Of a stretch of 64,000 bases of DNA, positions 1-9,014 are shown piece after piece; within the stretch, counting starts at the first letter, position 1; every line of letters starts with the position of its first letter. This DNA comes from Limnohabitans sp. (GTDB lineage Bacteria > Pseudomonadota > Gammaproteobacteria > Burkholderiales > Burkholderiaceae_C). A program made the position numbers and the translations under genes. Below the pieces are notes generated by a model that was given only the letters and a program-made list of their open reading frames with translations, was not told where the DNA came from and did no database searches. The DNA lies in contig NZ_JAAVVW010000003.1 of assembly GCF_023910625.1 (NCBI RefSeq), forward strand, positions 434,001 to 498,000, read 5' to 3'.

Positions 1-774
1 GTGCGCTGGGACGCGCCACCACAGCGCATTGTTTCGCTGTTGCCCTCGCTGACCGAGACGGTGTGTGAGCTGGGCCAGTGCCACCGCCTTGTGGGGGTGG
101 ACCGTTACTCGAACTGGCCAGCGGCCATCGCCGCGCTGCCGCGTGTGGGTGGCGGGATGGACCCGAACGTGGAAGCCATCGTGGCATTGCGGCCCGACGT
201 GGTGTTGCTGGCGCAGTCCTCGCGGGTGGTACAGCGGTTGGAGTCGCTGGGGCTCAAGGTGGTGGCCCTGGAGCCCAAGAGCCATGCCGATGTGCAGCGC
301 GTGCTGGGCAAGGTGGCGCAAGTGGTGGGCGTGGACGCGCAGGCCACCCAGCGCATCTGGCGGAACATTGACGCGGCGGTGTCGGCGGCTGCGCAGTCGC
401 TGCCGGCGCGCGTGAAAAACACCCGCGTGTACTTTGAGGTGAACCGGGCACCCTATGGCGCGGGCACATCGTCTTTCATTGGCGAGACGCTGACCCGGCT
501 GGGTGTGCAAAACATCGTGCCCGCCAGCCTGGGGCCGTTTCCCAAGCTCAACCCGGAGTTTGTGGTGCGCGCCAACCCCGACGTGATCATGGTGGGCGAC
601 CGCAACTTTGAGGGCATGACGCAACGCCCAGGTTGGCGCAGCATCCGTGCCGTGCGGGAAGAGCGGCTGTGCGTGTTTGCCAACGACGAATCCGACGTGT
701 TGGTGCGCCCCGGCCCGCGCATGGCCGAGGCCGCCCGCCTGATGGCACGCTGTCTGCAGGAAAAAGCGCCGTGA
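1..774 (+). CDS. btuF: Cobalamin-binding ABC transporter substrate-binding protein (BtuF-like), possibly 5'-partial
   Basis: The protein resembles the class III periplasmic binding proteins that capture vitamin B12/cobinamide and deliver it to BtuCD. The N-terminal motif RIVSLLPSLTE (about residues 9-19) and the later VALRPDVVLL segment are typical of this family. The readable frame begins with GTG at base 1 and no signal peptide is visible. A periplasmic protein should have one, so the true start probably lies left of the window. The stop overlaps the start of the permease gene by four bases, and the permease, ATPase and cobalamin genes follow on the same strand, which supports the substrate assignment. 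A siderophore substrate is the alternative but is less likely here. Confidence 0.82.
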   Translation: MRWDAPPQRIVSLLPSLTETVCELGQCHRLVGVDRYSNWPAAIAALPRVGGGMDPNVEAIVALRPDVVLLAQSSRVVQRLESLGLKVVALEPKSHADVQRVLGKVAQVVGVDAQATQRIWRNIDAAVSAAAQSLPARVKNTRVYFEVNRAPYGAGTSSFIGETLTRLGVQNIVPASLGPFPKLNPEFVVRANPDVIMVGDRNFEGMTQRPGWRSIRAVREERLCVFANDESDVLVRPGPRMAEAARLMARCLQEKAP

Positions 775-1799
775 ACACCGCCACCTTGCACCCGCCATTG
801 ACAGATGCTCGGGCAACTTCTGCGCGCCCGCTGTGGCTGGCTGTGGGCCTGGTGTTGTGCGGCGGCGTGCTGGCGGTGCTGGGCCTGGGCGTGGGCAGCA
901 CGGGGCTGGAGTCCGTGTGGAACATGCTGGCCGACCCGGTGGCGGCGCAGATTGTGTGGGAGATTCGCGCGCCACGAACCGTGGGCGCGTTTGCCGCCGG
1001 CGCCTTGCTGGGGCTGGCGGGCGCGGTCGCTCAGGGCTTGTTTCGCAACCCCTTGGCCGATCCGTTTTTGCTGGGCAGTGCCTCGGGTGCCTCGCTGGGT
1101 GTGGCGCTGGCCCTGGCGGGGCTGGGCGTGTCGCCTTTTGCCACCGGTTGGGTGGTGCGCATGGGGCTCACCGGCGCGGCTTTTGTGGGGGCGGTGATGG
1201 CGGTGCTGCTCACGCTGGCGCTTGCGCGTGGGGTGCAGCACACGCTGCGGCTGCTGCTGGCCGGAGTGGTGGTGGGGGTGGTGCTGGGTGCGCTCACCTC
1301 GCTGGTCACGCTCACCACGCCCGATATTTTGCAGGCCATGCAGGCTTTCATGTTGGGCTCTACCGGGTTTGTGGGCTGGGCGTCTTGCGCGTTGATGGCT
1401 GGCATTGGTTTCGTGTGCCTGTTGTTGTCCTGGGGCTTGTCGCGCGTACTCGACGGGCTGGCGCTGGGCGAGTCCACCGCGCTCAGCCTGGGTCTGCCGC
1501 TGGGTCCGCTGCGCGCGGCGTTGGTGGGTGTGCTGGCCCTGGCCACCGGCACCGCCGTGGCGCAAACTGGGCTGATTGCCTTTGTGGGCCTGGCCGCGCC
1601 GCACCTGGTGCGCGCGGTGGTGAAAACCACCCACGGCTGGTTGGTGCTGCTGGCAAGCTTGATGGGCGGCGTGCTGCTGATGCTGGCCGACACCCTGGCA
1701 CGTGGCCTGCTGGCCCCCCAAGAGCTGCCTGTGGGCGTGCTCACGGCGGTGCTGGGCGGGGGTTATTTGCTGTGGCTCATGCGCAAACGGGTGGGGTGA
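771..1799 (+). CDS. btuC: Cobalamin ABC transporter permease, FecCD/BtuC family
   Basis: This is an inner-membrane permease of about 342 residues made almost entirely of hydrophobic helices. It carries the family signature RAPRT...RNPLADP (about residues 66-98), and later GLAAPHLVR, near the cytoplasmic loop that contacts the ATPase. I chose the GTG at 771, which overlaps the btuF stop in a GTGA arrangement, over an upstream in-frame start at 633 that would lie inside btuF. It should form the translocation channel with BtuD for corrinoids delivered by BtuF. Length and helix content fit BtuC/FecCD proteins. Confidence 0.88.
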   Translation: MNTATLHPPLTDARATSARPLWLAVGLVLCGGVLAVLGLGVGSTGLESVWNMLADPVAAQIVWEIRAPRTVGAFAAGALLGLAGAVAQGLFRNPLADPFLLGSASGASLGVALALAGLGVSPFATGWVVRMGLTGAAFVGAVMAVLLTLALARGVQHTLRLLLAGVVVGVVLGALTSLVTLTTPDILQAMQAFMLGSTGFVGWASCALMAGIGFVCLLLSWGLSRVLDGLALGESTALSLGLPLGPLRAALVGVLALATGTAVAQTGLIAFVGLAAPHLVRAVVKTTHGWLVLLASLMGGVLLMLADTLARGLLAPQELPVGVLTAVLGGGYLLWLMRKRVG

Positions 1800-1803
1800 T
1801 GCC

Positions 1804-2619
1804 ATGCTGAACACAGCCATCACCGCACAGCCACAACCCGTTGCCGCATTGCAAGCGGTGAACCTGCATGCCACGCTGGGTGTCGGCTACAACGAGCGCC
1901 ATGTTCTGCAGGGTGTGAACTTGGCCCTGAGCGCTGCCCGCTGGACCAGCATCGTCGGTCCCAATGGCGCTGGCAAGTCCACCTTGCTGCGTGCGCTGGC
2001 GGGGGTGTTGCCTTGCCAGGGCGATGTGTTGTTGCACGGCCAGCCCATGGCGAGCATGGCACCGCGCGAACGTGCCCGGGCTCTGGCCTGGCTGGCGCAA
2101 AGCGGAGCCGGTGAAGCCAGTGCCGACGACCTCACGGTGTACGACGTGGCCTTACTCGGGCGCCTGCCGCATCAAGCTTGGCTGGCCCCACCCGGCCCAG
2201 CCGACCACGCTGCGGTGGAGCGCGCGTTGCGCCAGACCCAGGCCTGGGACTGGCAGTGCCGCCCTTTGGGCGCGCTGTCAGGCGGCGAGCGCCAGCGCGT
2301 GCTGCTGGCGCGGCTGCTGGCGGTGGAAGCCGACGTATTGCTGATGGATGAACCGCTGGCCAACCTAGATCCGCCGCACCAGGCCGACTGGATCGCGCGG
2401 GTGCGCAGCCTGGTGGCGCAGGGCAAAACCGTGGTCAGCGTGCTGCACGAAATCACGCTGGCGCTCATGGCCGACGAGGTGGTGGTAATGCAGCAGGGCT
2501 GCATTGTCCACGCCGGTTCTACCCACGAAAAAGCGGCGCATCGGGCTTTAGAGGCAGTGTTTGAACACCGGATCTCCATACACGCCTTGGGTCAGCGCTG
2601 GGTGGCTTTGCCCAATTGA
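1804..2619 (+). CDS. btuD: Cobalamin ABC transporter ATP-binding protein
   Basis: This is a 271-residue cytoplasmic ATPase powering the BtuC channel. All ABC motifs are intact: Walker [10 protein letters not shown] (residues 52-60), signature LSGGERQR (158-165), Walker B VLLMDEP (178-184) and the H-loop histidine in VLHE (about 215). The ATG at 1804, five bases after the btuC stop, is preferred to an in-frame start at 1702 inside btuC. The gene completes a btuFCD operon at the head of the cobalamin cluster. Confidence 0.9.
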   Translation: MLNTAITAQPQPVAALQAVNLHATLGVGYNERHVLQGVNLALSAARWTSIVGPNGAGKSTLLRALAGVLPCQGDVLLHGQPMASMAPRERARALAWLAQSGAGEASADDLTVYDVALLGRLPHQAWLAPPGPADHAAVERALRQTQAWDWQCRPLGALSGGERQRVLLARLLAVEADVLLMDEPLANLDPPHQADWIARVRSLVAQGKTVVSVLHEITLALMADEVVVMQQGCIVHAGSTHEKAAHRALEAVFEHRISIHALGQRWVALPN

Positions 2620-2651
2620 ATTCGTTTGTAACTTTGATTGGACATCAAACC

Positions 2652-3233
2652 ATGGAAATTGAATCCGCACCCACTGAAAAGCGCTATGAGAAGCCCGAAG
2701 GCGAACGTCGTGGTTTATTGATCGTGAACACGGGCGACGGTAAGGGCAAAAGCACGGCTGCCTTTGGCCTGGCCTTGCGCGCATTTGGCCGCACACACGT
2801 GCACGGCAAGCTGGTGAAAATTTTTCAGTTCATGAAGGTGCCCTCAGCGCGCTTCGGCGAGCACCGCATGTTCGAGCAGCTCGGTATTCCGATTGAAGGC
2901 CTGGGCGATGGGTTCAGTTGGAAAAGCCAAGACTTGGAGCATTCCGCCCAGTTGGCGCGTGACGGTTGGGAAAAAGCCCGTGCAGCCATCATGAGCGGCG
3001 ACTACTTCATGGTGACCCTTGATGAGCTTACCTACCCGCTGATCTACGGCTGGTTGCCCCTGGAGGGTGTTTTGCAAACCTTGCGTGATCGGCCAAAACA
3101 TACCCATGTTGTGATCACGGGTCGACGCTGCCCCGAAGAGATCATTGAGTTGGCCGATACCGTGTCAGAAATTAAGGTGGTCAAACATGCCTTCAAAGCG
3201 GGTATTCCGGCACAGCGCGGCATTGAAGACTGA
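2652..3233 (+). CDS. cobO: Corrinoid adenosyltransferase CobO/BtuR
   Basis: Transfers the 5'-deoxyadenosyl group from ATP to cob(I)yrinic acid a,c-diamide or cobinamide. It is 193 residues long, the usual size for the CobO/CobA(BtuR) family, with the P-loop GDGKGKST at residues 28-35 and the conserved LDELTYPL segment. The ATG at 2652 is preferred; a TTG at 2616 overlapping the btuD stop is possible and would add 12 residues. The gene sits between the importer and late-pathway genes, so it probably acts both on imported corrinoids and in biosynthesis. Confidence 0.92.
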   Translation: MEIESAPTEKRYEKPEGERRGLLIVNTGDGKGKSTAAFGLALRAFGRTHVHGKLVKIFQFMKVPSARFGEHRMFEQLGIPIEGLGDGFSWKSQDLEHSAQLARDGWEKARAAIMSGDYFMVTLDELTYPLIYGWLPLEGVLQTLRDRPKHTHVVITGRRCPEEIIELADTVSEIKVVKHAFKAGIPAQRGIED

Positions 3234-3299
3234 CGATCATGCCAGCCCTATTCCACTTACTTTATAAACCCCGACCGCACAACATGCATACACAAGCGA

Positions 3300-3671
3300 A
3301 TGACTGAACTCATTATTTGCACCACTTGTCGCACCACCGACACACCAAGAGAGCACCGTGCAGCGGGAGACATCTTGCTGGAGGCTGTGCAGGCTGCACA
3401 GGCTTTTGGAGAACAGCCGAAATGGGCGATGGTCACCGTGCGTGCCATGGCCTGCCTCGGTGGCTGTTCGCGTTCTTGTACCGCCGCTTTTCAGGCCCAA
3501 GGCAAGCACAGCTATCTTTTTGGTGATTTGGCCGCTACAGATGATGTGGCGCAGCAATTGCTCGACTGCGCAGCCCTGCATCAACTAGCACCAGATGGTG
3601 CCTTGCCGCGAGAAAGTCGTCCCTCGGCCTTGGTTGGCGGCATGCTTGCCCGTTTGCCCCCAGCGTTGTAG
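3300..3671 (+). CDS. DUF1636 family protein (cobalamin-cluster associated, putative metal or Fe-S binding)
   Basis: A 123-residue protein with a CTTC motif near the N-terminus (residues 8-11) and a second cluster in ACLGGCSRSC around residues 52-61. This spacing recalls thioredoxin-fold [2Fe-2S] ferredoxins. DUF1636 proteins are recurrently found among cobalamin genes, but I know of no established reaction. It lies between cobO and cbiB on the same strand with short gaps, so a redox or metal-handling role in corrinoid metabolism is plausible. That role is inference from context only. Confidence 0.75.
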   Translation: MTELIICTTCRTTDTPREHRAAGDILLEAVQAAQAFGEQPKWAMVTVRAMACLGGCSRSCTAAFQAQGKHSYLFGDLAATDDVAQQLLDCAALHQLAPDGALPRESRPSALVGGMLARLPPAL

Positions 3672-3680
3672 CCATTCGTT

Positions 3681-4676
3681 ATGACCTTGCAACTCATCGC
3701 TCAGACCCTGCTGACGCAGCCTTCTTGGTCGGTTTTGGCAGGTGCTACGGTTATCGCTTTAGGGCTAGATTGGTGGCTGGGCGAGCCACGTGAGCGTTGG
3801 CACCCAGTCGTGTGGATGGGTCATTATTTGGGCATTGTCGGTGCACTTATCGCACCTTTGTCCGGTACTCAGCTTTGGCCGACACGCGAGTTATTGTCTG
3901 GCCTGCTGGCTTGGAGTTTAGGTGCCATATTGGTGACCACTTGCGCCTTTTTTTTGAATTGGGTTGCAGTGCAAATACCTTTACTTTGGATTCAAATTTT
4001 TTTGCTGGGCTTGCTGCTCAAACCCTTGCTGGCCTGGCGCATGTTGCGCGATGAGGTGCAAGCTGTCGAAACGGCGTTGGATGCGTCACTGGCTGACGGA
4101 CGCGCACGCTTGGCCTGGCTGGTGAGCCGCGATGTGACCACCTTGGACGCTGCCCAGGTGCGCGAAAGCGCCATTGAAACTCTGGCCGAAAACCTCAACG
4201 ACTCGGTGGTGGCCCCGCTGTTCTGGTTTGCCGTGGCCGGCTTGCCGGGCGCTGCGTTGTATCGCTTTGCCAACACGGCTGATGCCATGTGGGGCTACCT
4301 TGGGGAACGGCATGGCCGTGACTGGACTTGGGCAGGCAAGTGGGCGGCGCGGGCTGACGATGTGTTGTCCTGGGTGCCCGCGCGCATCTCGTCGGTGCTG
4401 ATCTTGGGGCAGGGTAAGTTGGGGCTTTTGCGGCATTTGAGTTCTCACGCGCGATCAACACCGTCACCCAATAGCGGTTGGCCCATGGCCGCCATGGCGC
4501 TGGCTTTGGACGTGCACTTGGCCAAGCCTGGCGTGTACACGCTGCATCCCGCAGGGCGCAGCCCGCAAGCGGCAGACACCGCACAGGCACTGAAGCTGGC
4601 GGGTCGTGTGGTGGGCGCGCTGGCGGGGCTGGCGCTTATCGTATGGGTGGCAGGACTGTTGGGGCCAGTCGTATGA
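3681..4676 (+). CDS. cbiB: Adenosylcobinamide-phosphate synthase, CbiB/CobD family
   Basis: An integral membrane enzyme that joins aminopropanol (or its phosphate) to adenosylcobyric acid, giving adenosylcobinamide (phosphate). It has 331 residues and several hydrophobic segments. Family-typical stretches include LDWWLGEPRERWHPVVWMG near the N-terminus, SRDVTTLD, ESAIETLAENLNDSVVAPLFW and the RFANTADAMWGY segment. It overlaps the next gene by four bases (ATGA), so the two are probably translationally coupled. The next gene makes the aminopropanol phosphate this enzyme uses. Confidence 0.93.
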   Translation: MTLQLIAQTLLTQPSWSVLAGATVIALGLDWWLGEPRERWHPVVWMGHYLGIVGALIAPLSGTQLWPTRELLSGLLAWSLGAILVTTCAFFLNWVAVQIPLLWIQIFLLGLLLKPLLAWRMLRDEVQAVETALDASLADGRARLAWLVSRDVTTLDAAQVRESAIETLAENLNDSVVAPLFWFAVAGLPGAALYRFANTADAMWGYLGERHGRDWTWAGKWAARADDVLSWVPARISSVLILGQGKLGLLRHLSSHARSTPSPNSGWPMAAMALALDVHLAKPGVYTLHPAGRSPQAADTAQALKLAGRVVGALAGLALIVWVAGLLGPVV

Positions 4677-5662
4677 ACACGGCAACGCAGCCATTGCACG
4701 GCGGGCCAGATGCCCAAGGCGTCCCGCCATGGGACTTCTCCACCAACGCCAACGCGTGCGGTCCGTGCCCCATGGCGCTGGCCGCGCTGGCGCTGGCCGA
4801 CGCGCAGCATTACCCCGACCCAGCTTACACCCACTTGAGTGCAGTGCTCGCCGATTTTCATGGGGTGGCCGTTGAACGAATTGTGATGGCTGGAAGCGCC
4901 AGCGAGTTCATTGCCCGCATCACCGCAGCGGTGGTGCGCGCGGGTGGGAAAACCGTGTGGCAACCCGCGCAGGCTTATGGTGACTATGCGCGGGCCGCAG
5001 CAGCCTGGGGCTTGCAGGGTGTGGCAGATCCGGCCGCAGCCGATTTGCTGTGGCTGTGTGAGCCATCGAGCCCGCAAGGCGCGGTCGAACACCGGGCGCA
5101 GGCCGTGGCCAATCAGGGCGGCGTGGTGGTGCTGGACCGTGCTTACGAGCCTCTGCGCCTGGCAGGCCGTTGTAGTCTGGACGCTGCCGCCCTGAATACC
5201 GTTTGGCAACTCTGGTCTCCCAACAAAGCGCTGGCCCTCACCGGCGTGCGCGGGGCGTATGCCATTGCGCCGCTGGGAGCCAGCGCACTGCAAGCAACAC
5301 TGGAAAGCTTGGCACCTTCCTGGCCGCTGGGTGCCCACGCCGCAGCCATGCTCAGCGCCTGGATGCAGCCCGAAACGCAGGCTTGGCTGGCGCAGAGCCG
5401 GGCGCAATTGCGCGGCTGGAAAACGCAGCAACTGGCTCTGTTGCGAAGCTTGGGCTGGGTTTGCCTGCCCAGCGATTCCAACTATTTGTGCGTGCAGGCA
5501 CCCGGGCCGTTGAACGTGTCCGTTTTGCGCGCGCAGGGCATCAAGCTGCGCGACACCACTTCCATGGGCCTTCCGGGCCACTGGCGCCTTAGCGTGCAGC
5601 CGCCTGCTGCGCAGGCTGCTCTGGCGCAAGCCCTTCACAGTCAACAGGTGACCACCGCATGA
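4673..5662 (+). CDS. cobD: L-threonine-O-3-phosphate decarboxylase (PLP-dependent)
   Basis: A PLP enzyme of the class I/II aminotransferase fold that makes (R)-1-amino-2-propanol O-2-phosphate for the corrinoid side chain. It is named CobD in Salmonella and CobC in Paracoccus/Pseudomonas. The protein has 329 residues. The Schiff-base lysine lies in SPNKALALTGVRG (Lys about 185), and the N-terminal DFSTNANACGP segment matches the usual FS-N-NP region, though it has CGPCP where NP/GP is common. The start at 4673 overlaps the cbiB stop. An isolated histidinol-phosphate aminotransferase is excluded mainly by context. Confidence 0.86.
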   Translation: MNTATQPLHGGPDAQGVPPWDFSTNANACGPCPMALAALALADAQHYPDPAYTHLSAVLADFHGVAVERIVMAGSASEFIARITAAVVRAGGKTVWQPAQAYGDYARAAAAWGLQGVADPAAADLLWLCEPSSPQGAVEHRAQAVANQGGVVVLDRAYEPLRLAGRCSLDAAALNTVWQLWSPNKALALTGVRGAYAIAPLGASALQATLESLAPSWPLGAHAAAMLSAWMQPETQAWLAQSRAQLRGWKTQQLALLRSLGWVCLPSDSNYLCVQAPGPLNVSVLRAQGIKLRDTTSMGLPGHWRLSVQPPAAQAALAQALHSQQVTTA

Positions 5663-7137
5663 CGGCCGTTTGCGTCATGGTGCTCGGCACCACCAGCGGC
5701 GCTGGCAAAAGCTGGCTCACCACTTCGCTGTGCCGCCACTACGCCCGCCAGGGCCTGAAGGTGGCACCGTTCAAAGCGCAAAACATGAGCAACAACGCGC
5801 GAGTGGTGGCCGGAGTATCGGGTGAACAGGGTGAAATCGGAAGCGCGCAGTACTTCCAGTCCCTCGCAGCCAGGGCCGAACCGAATGTGCGTATGAACCC
5901 GGTGTTGCTCAAACCCGAGGCCGACACGCGCAGCCAGGTGGTGCTGATGGGCGAAGTCAGCCCCGAGCTCAGCGATATGCCGTGGCGCGGACGCAGTGAA
6001 AAGGTCTGGCCGCACATCACCGCCGCGCTGGACGGCCTGCGGGCTGAAAACGATGTGGTGGTGATCGAGGGTGCCGGTTCGCCGGCCGAGATCAACCTGC
6101 ACGCGAGCGACATCGTGAACATGCGCGTGGCACGCCACGCGCAGGCGCGCTGCCTGCTGGTGACCGACATCGACCGGGGCGGCGCGTTTGCCCACCTGTA
6201 CGGCACCTGGGCGCTGCTGCCACCGGACGAGCGCGCGCTGATCCACGGTTTTGTGCTCAACAAGTTTCGCGGTGACGCTGCGCTGCTGGCGCCCGGCCCG
6301 CAGATGCTGCAAGACCTGACCGGTGTGCCGGTGATCGCCACCCTGCCGATGTGGTGGCAGCATGGTTTACCCGAAGAAGACGGTGTTTTTGATGACAAGA
6401 CCCGCGCAGCGGGTGCGGTGACCAAGAGCGTGGCTGTTATTGCCTACCCGCGCATCAGCAACCTCGACGAGTTTCAGCCGCTCAAGAACGTGCCGGGTGT
6501 GCACCTGGTGTGGGCGCGTACCCCGGCCGACTGCGCCAGGGCCGACTGGATCGTCCTGCCCGGCTCCAAGGCCACTGCCGCCGATCTGGCTTGGTTGCGT
6601 GTGCAAGGCCTGGACCGTGCCGTGGCCGACCATGCCGCGCACGGCGGGGCGGTGCTGGGCATCTGCGGCGGGTTGCAAATGCTCGGCGAGGCGCTGATCG
6701 ACACCCACGGCATCGAGCCCATGGCGTTGGGCAATGCGCCTGGCTTGGGCCTGCTGCCGCTGGTAACCGCTTTCGACGCCGATAAAACCGTGCGCCGCAC
6801 CACGGCGACCTTTGACGGGCTCACCGGCCCTTGGGCCGCGCTCTCGGGCACCACCGCGTCCGGCTATGAAATTCACCACGGGCAGACCGCGCAGCACCCG
6901 GCCATGGCCGCAGGGGGCGATGTGGCGCGCGAAGTGATGCCCGGCCTGGCCTGGCAAAACGCCGCTGGCAACGTGCTCGGCTGCTACCTGCACGGCCTGT
7001 TTGAAGAACCCGCGGTGTTGCGCGCCCTGTTTGGTGCGGCGGTGCCTACGCTGGAGACTGTGTTTGACGGGCTCGCCGATTTTCTTGAACAACATGTCGA
7101 GCCCGGTGTGCTCGACGCCCTGATCAAAAAGGACTGA
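5659..7137 (+). CDS. cobQ: Adenosylcobyric acid synthase (glutamine-hydrolysing)
   Basis: Amidates the b, d, e and g positions of adenosylcobyrinic acid a,c-diamide to give adenosylcobyric acid. The 492-residue protein has an N-terminal dethiobiotin-synthase-like P-loop, GTTSGAGKSW (residues 10-19). The C-terminal type I glutaminase domain has its nucleophile in LGICGGLQML (Cys about 336), with GYEIHHG and YLHGLFE carrying the usual histidines. It overlaps the preceding gene by four bases. CobB/CbiA, which would supply the a,c-diamide, is not in the window. Confidence 0.95.
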   Translation: MTAVCVMVLGTTSGAGKSWLTTSLCRHYARQGLKVAPFKAQNMSNNARVVAGVSGEQGEIGSAQYFQSLAARAEPNVRMNPVLLKPEADTRSQVVLMGEVSPELSDMPWRGRSEKVWPHITAALDGLRAENDVVVIEGAGSPAEINLHASDIVNMRVARHAQARCLLVTDIDRGGAFAHLYGTWALLPPDERALIHGFVLNKFRGDAALLAPGPQMLQDLTGVPVIATLPMWWQHGLPEEDGVFDDKTRAAGAVTKSVAVIAYPRISNLDEFQPLKNVPGVHLVWARTPADCARADWIVLPGSKATAADLAWLRVQGLDRAVADHAAHGGAVLGICGGLQMLGEALIDTHGIEPMALGNAPGLGLLPLVTAFDADKTVRRTTATFDGLTGPWAALSGTTASGYEIHHGQTAQHPAMAAGGDVAREVMPGLAWQNAAGNVLGCYLHGLFEEPAVLRALFGAAVPTLETVFDGLADFLEQHVEPGVLDALIKKD

Positions 7138-7140
7138 ACC

Positions 7141-8199
7141 ATGATCTTCGCCATTCCCACCATTGACGACATTACCCAGCCCGCGCTCGCCGCGCGCCTG
7201 CAAAACCTGTTGGACAACAAGACCAAGCCGGTCGGCTCGCTCGGGCAGATCGAGCGGCTCGCGCAGCGCATCGGCCTGGTACTGGGCAGCGAGACGCCCA
7301 CGCTGACGCATCCGCAACTGGTGGTGTTCGCCGGAGACCATGGCCTGGCCGCACGCGGAATTTCGGCCTACCCGAGCGACGTGACCTGGCAGATGGTCGA
7401 GAACTTCTTGGCAGGCGGGGCGGCCGTCAGTGTGCTGGCGCGGCAACACGGCCTTGGCCTCAAGGTGGTGGATTGCGGCGTGCGTCACGACTTCGCGCCC
7501 CGCGCTGGACTGTTGATCGCCAAAGTGGCGCACGGCACAGCCGATGCGCTGGAGGGCCAGGCGATGACGCCTGAGCAATGCGACCAGGCTATGGCCAACG
7601 GTGTTGAGCTGGTGAGGGTTCTGAAGGGCAACGCGCTGCTGCTGGGAGAGATGGGCATTGGCAACACCTCGGCTGCCTCGTTGCTGATGAGTCGTCTCAC
7701 GGGTTTGGACATTGTGGACTGCACAGGGGCCGGCACTGGGTTGGATGCTGAGGCTGTGCAGCGCAAGATCGGTGTTCTGGGTCAGGTGCTGGCACGCCAT
7801 CCGCACGCGGCGGAACCGCTAACAGCCTTGGCAGCTTTCGGCGGTTATGAGATCGCGACCATGGTTGGCGCGGTGCTGCAAGCCGCGGCCGAGCGACGAG
7901 TGATCGTGGTGGACGGCTTCATCACCAGTTCGGCCGTGCTGGTGGCCAGCAAGCTGAAGCCGAACGTGCTGCAGCGCTGCGTGTTCGCCCACCGCTCAGG
8001 CGAACGCGGTCATGCACTGTTGCTGTCCCACCTCAAGGCCGAGCCCTTGCTGGACCTGGGGCTGCGCTTGGGGGAGGGCTCGGGTGCGGCTTTGGCATGG
8101 CCACTGCTCTTGAGTGCCTGCGCTATCCTGCGAGAAATGGTCAGCTTCGAGTCCGCCGGGGTGTCTCGGCAGAACGAAGCCCCTGCCGCAGCACGTTGA
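7141..8199 (+). CDS. cobT: Nicotinate-nucleotide--dimethylbenzimidazole phosphoribosyltransferase
   Basis: Makes alpha-ribazole 5'-phosphate from nicotinate mononucleotide and dimethylbenzimidazole for the lower ligand of B12. At 352 residues it matches the family length. Conserved stretches include KPVGSLGQIE near the N-terminus, the FAGDHG motif, EMGIGNTS, and the C-terminal GEGSGAA, whose Glu (about 312) corresponds to the general base. The start is three bases after the cobQ stop. Its product feeds the cobS and phosphatase genes that follow. Confidence 0.95.
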   Translation: MIFAIPTIDDITQPALAARLQNLLDNKTKPVGSLGQIERLAQRIGLVLGSETPTLTHPQLVVFAGDHGLAARGISAYPSDVTWQMVENFLAGGAAVSVLARQHGLGLKVVDCGVRHDFAPRAGLLIAKVAHGTADALEGQAMTPEQCDQAMANGVELVRVLKGNALLLGEMGIGNTSAASLLMSRLTGLDIVDCTGAGTGLDAEAVQRKIGVLGQVLARHPHAAEPLTALAAFGGYEIATMVGAVLQAAAERRVIVVDGFITSSAVLVASKLKPNVLQRCVFAHRSGERGHALLLSHLKAEPLLDLGLRLGEGSGAALAWPLLLSACAILREMVSFESAGVSRQNEAPAAAR

Positions 8200-8203
8200 G
8201 ATC

Positions 8204-9004
8204 ATGTCCTTTATTCGTCACTTTTTGATTGCCATCCAGTTCTTCACCCGCATCCCAATCGATGGGCGGCTGGCAGACTGGGTTGGCTTTTCGCCGGCCA
8301 TGCTGCGCGACAGCGCAGCGCACTTTCCCGGTGTGGGCTGGGTGGTTGGTGGGTTGACGGCGCTGGTGTTCTGGGGTCTGGTTCATGTGCTGCCTGTTCA
8401 GCCTGCGGCATCTTGGGTGGCGGCCGTGTTGAGCACCGCTTTCAGCGTTTGGTTGACAGGTGCTTTTCACGAGGATGGTCTGGCCGACACGGCCGACGGC
8501 CTGGGTGGTGCAGTCAGTCGGGAACGTGCGCTGGACATCATGAAGGACTCGCGCATTGGCAGCTATGGCGCCATCGCACTGGTGTTGGCCCTGATCGCCA
8601 AAGTGCTGCTGCTGGGCCTGCTGGTGCAGGCTAGTGGGGCGCAGCAGGTGGCCTGGGCGCTGTTCGCAGCGCATGTCAGCTCGCGGCTGATGCCGCTTTT
8701 TGTGATCCGCACCCTGCCGCATGTGGGCGACACTGCTCGGTCCAAGAGCAAGCCGCTGGCCGAGAGCATCTCGACCGCTGGGCTGTTGGCTGGCCTGGCT
8801 TGGTGGGCTGCCGCGATGGCACTGGCAGGCTGGATGGCGCCGGGCATGCCTTGGCTGCCCGCGGTGATGGGTGCCTTGGTCGGCCTGGCCTGGATGTGGC
8901 GTTTGTTGCAGCGGCGTCTGCAAGGCTTCACCGGCGACGGCTTGGGTGCCACTCAGCAGCTCAGCGAACTGCTGTTCTACCTAGGCCTGGCACTGGCCCT
9001 TTGA
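8204..9004 (+). CDS. cobS: Adenosylcobinamide-GDP ribazoletransferase (cobalamin synthase)
   Basis: A membrane enzyme that joins adenosylcobinamide-GDP to alpha-ribazole (5'-phosphate), the last assembly step. It is 266 residues, hydrophobic throughout, with the conserved N-terminal FFTRIP motif and the acidic FHEDGLADTADGLGG motif thought to bind metal. The ATG at 8204, four bases after the cobT stop, is chosen over an in-frame start at 8114 inside cobT. Confidence 0.94.
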   Translation: MSFIRHFLIAIQFFTRIPIDGRLADWVGFSPAMLRDSAAHFPGVGWVVGGLTALVFWGLVHVLPVQPAASWVAAVLSTAFSVWLTGAFHEDGLADTADGLGGAVSRERALDIMKDSRIGSYGAIALVLALIAKVLLLGLLVQASGAQQVAWALFAAHVSSRLMPLFVIRTLPHVGDTARSKSKPLAESISTAGLLAGLAWWAAAMALAGWMAPGMPWLPAVMGALVGLAWMWRLLQRRLQGFTGDGLGATQQLSELLFYLGLALAL

Positions 9005-9014
9005 GGAGGCGCTC

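Noticed and set aside
453-1874. 473-codon minus-strand open frame opposite btuF/btuC
   Set aside because: It is antisense to well-supported transporter genes. Its product is Gln/His/Arg-rich low-complexity sequence typical of frames mirroring GC-rich genes.
3234-3299. Possible cobalamin riboswitch before the DUF1636/cbiB genes
   Set aside because: The gap is only 66 bases, too short for a B12 riboswitch, and no B12-box-like sequence was seen. A riboswitch could lie left of base 1.
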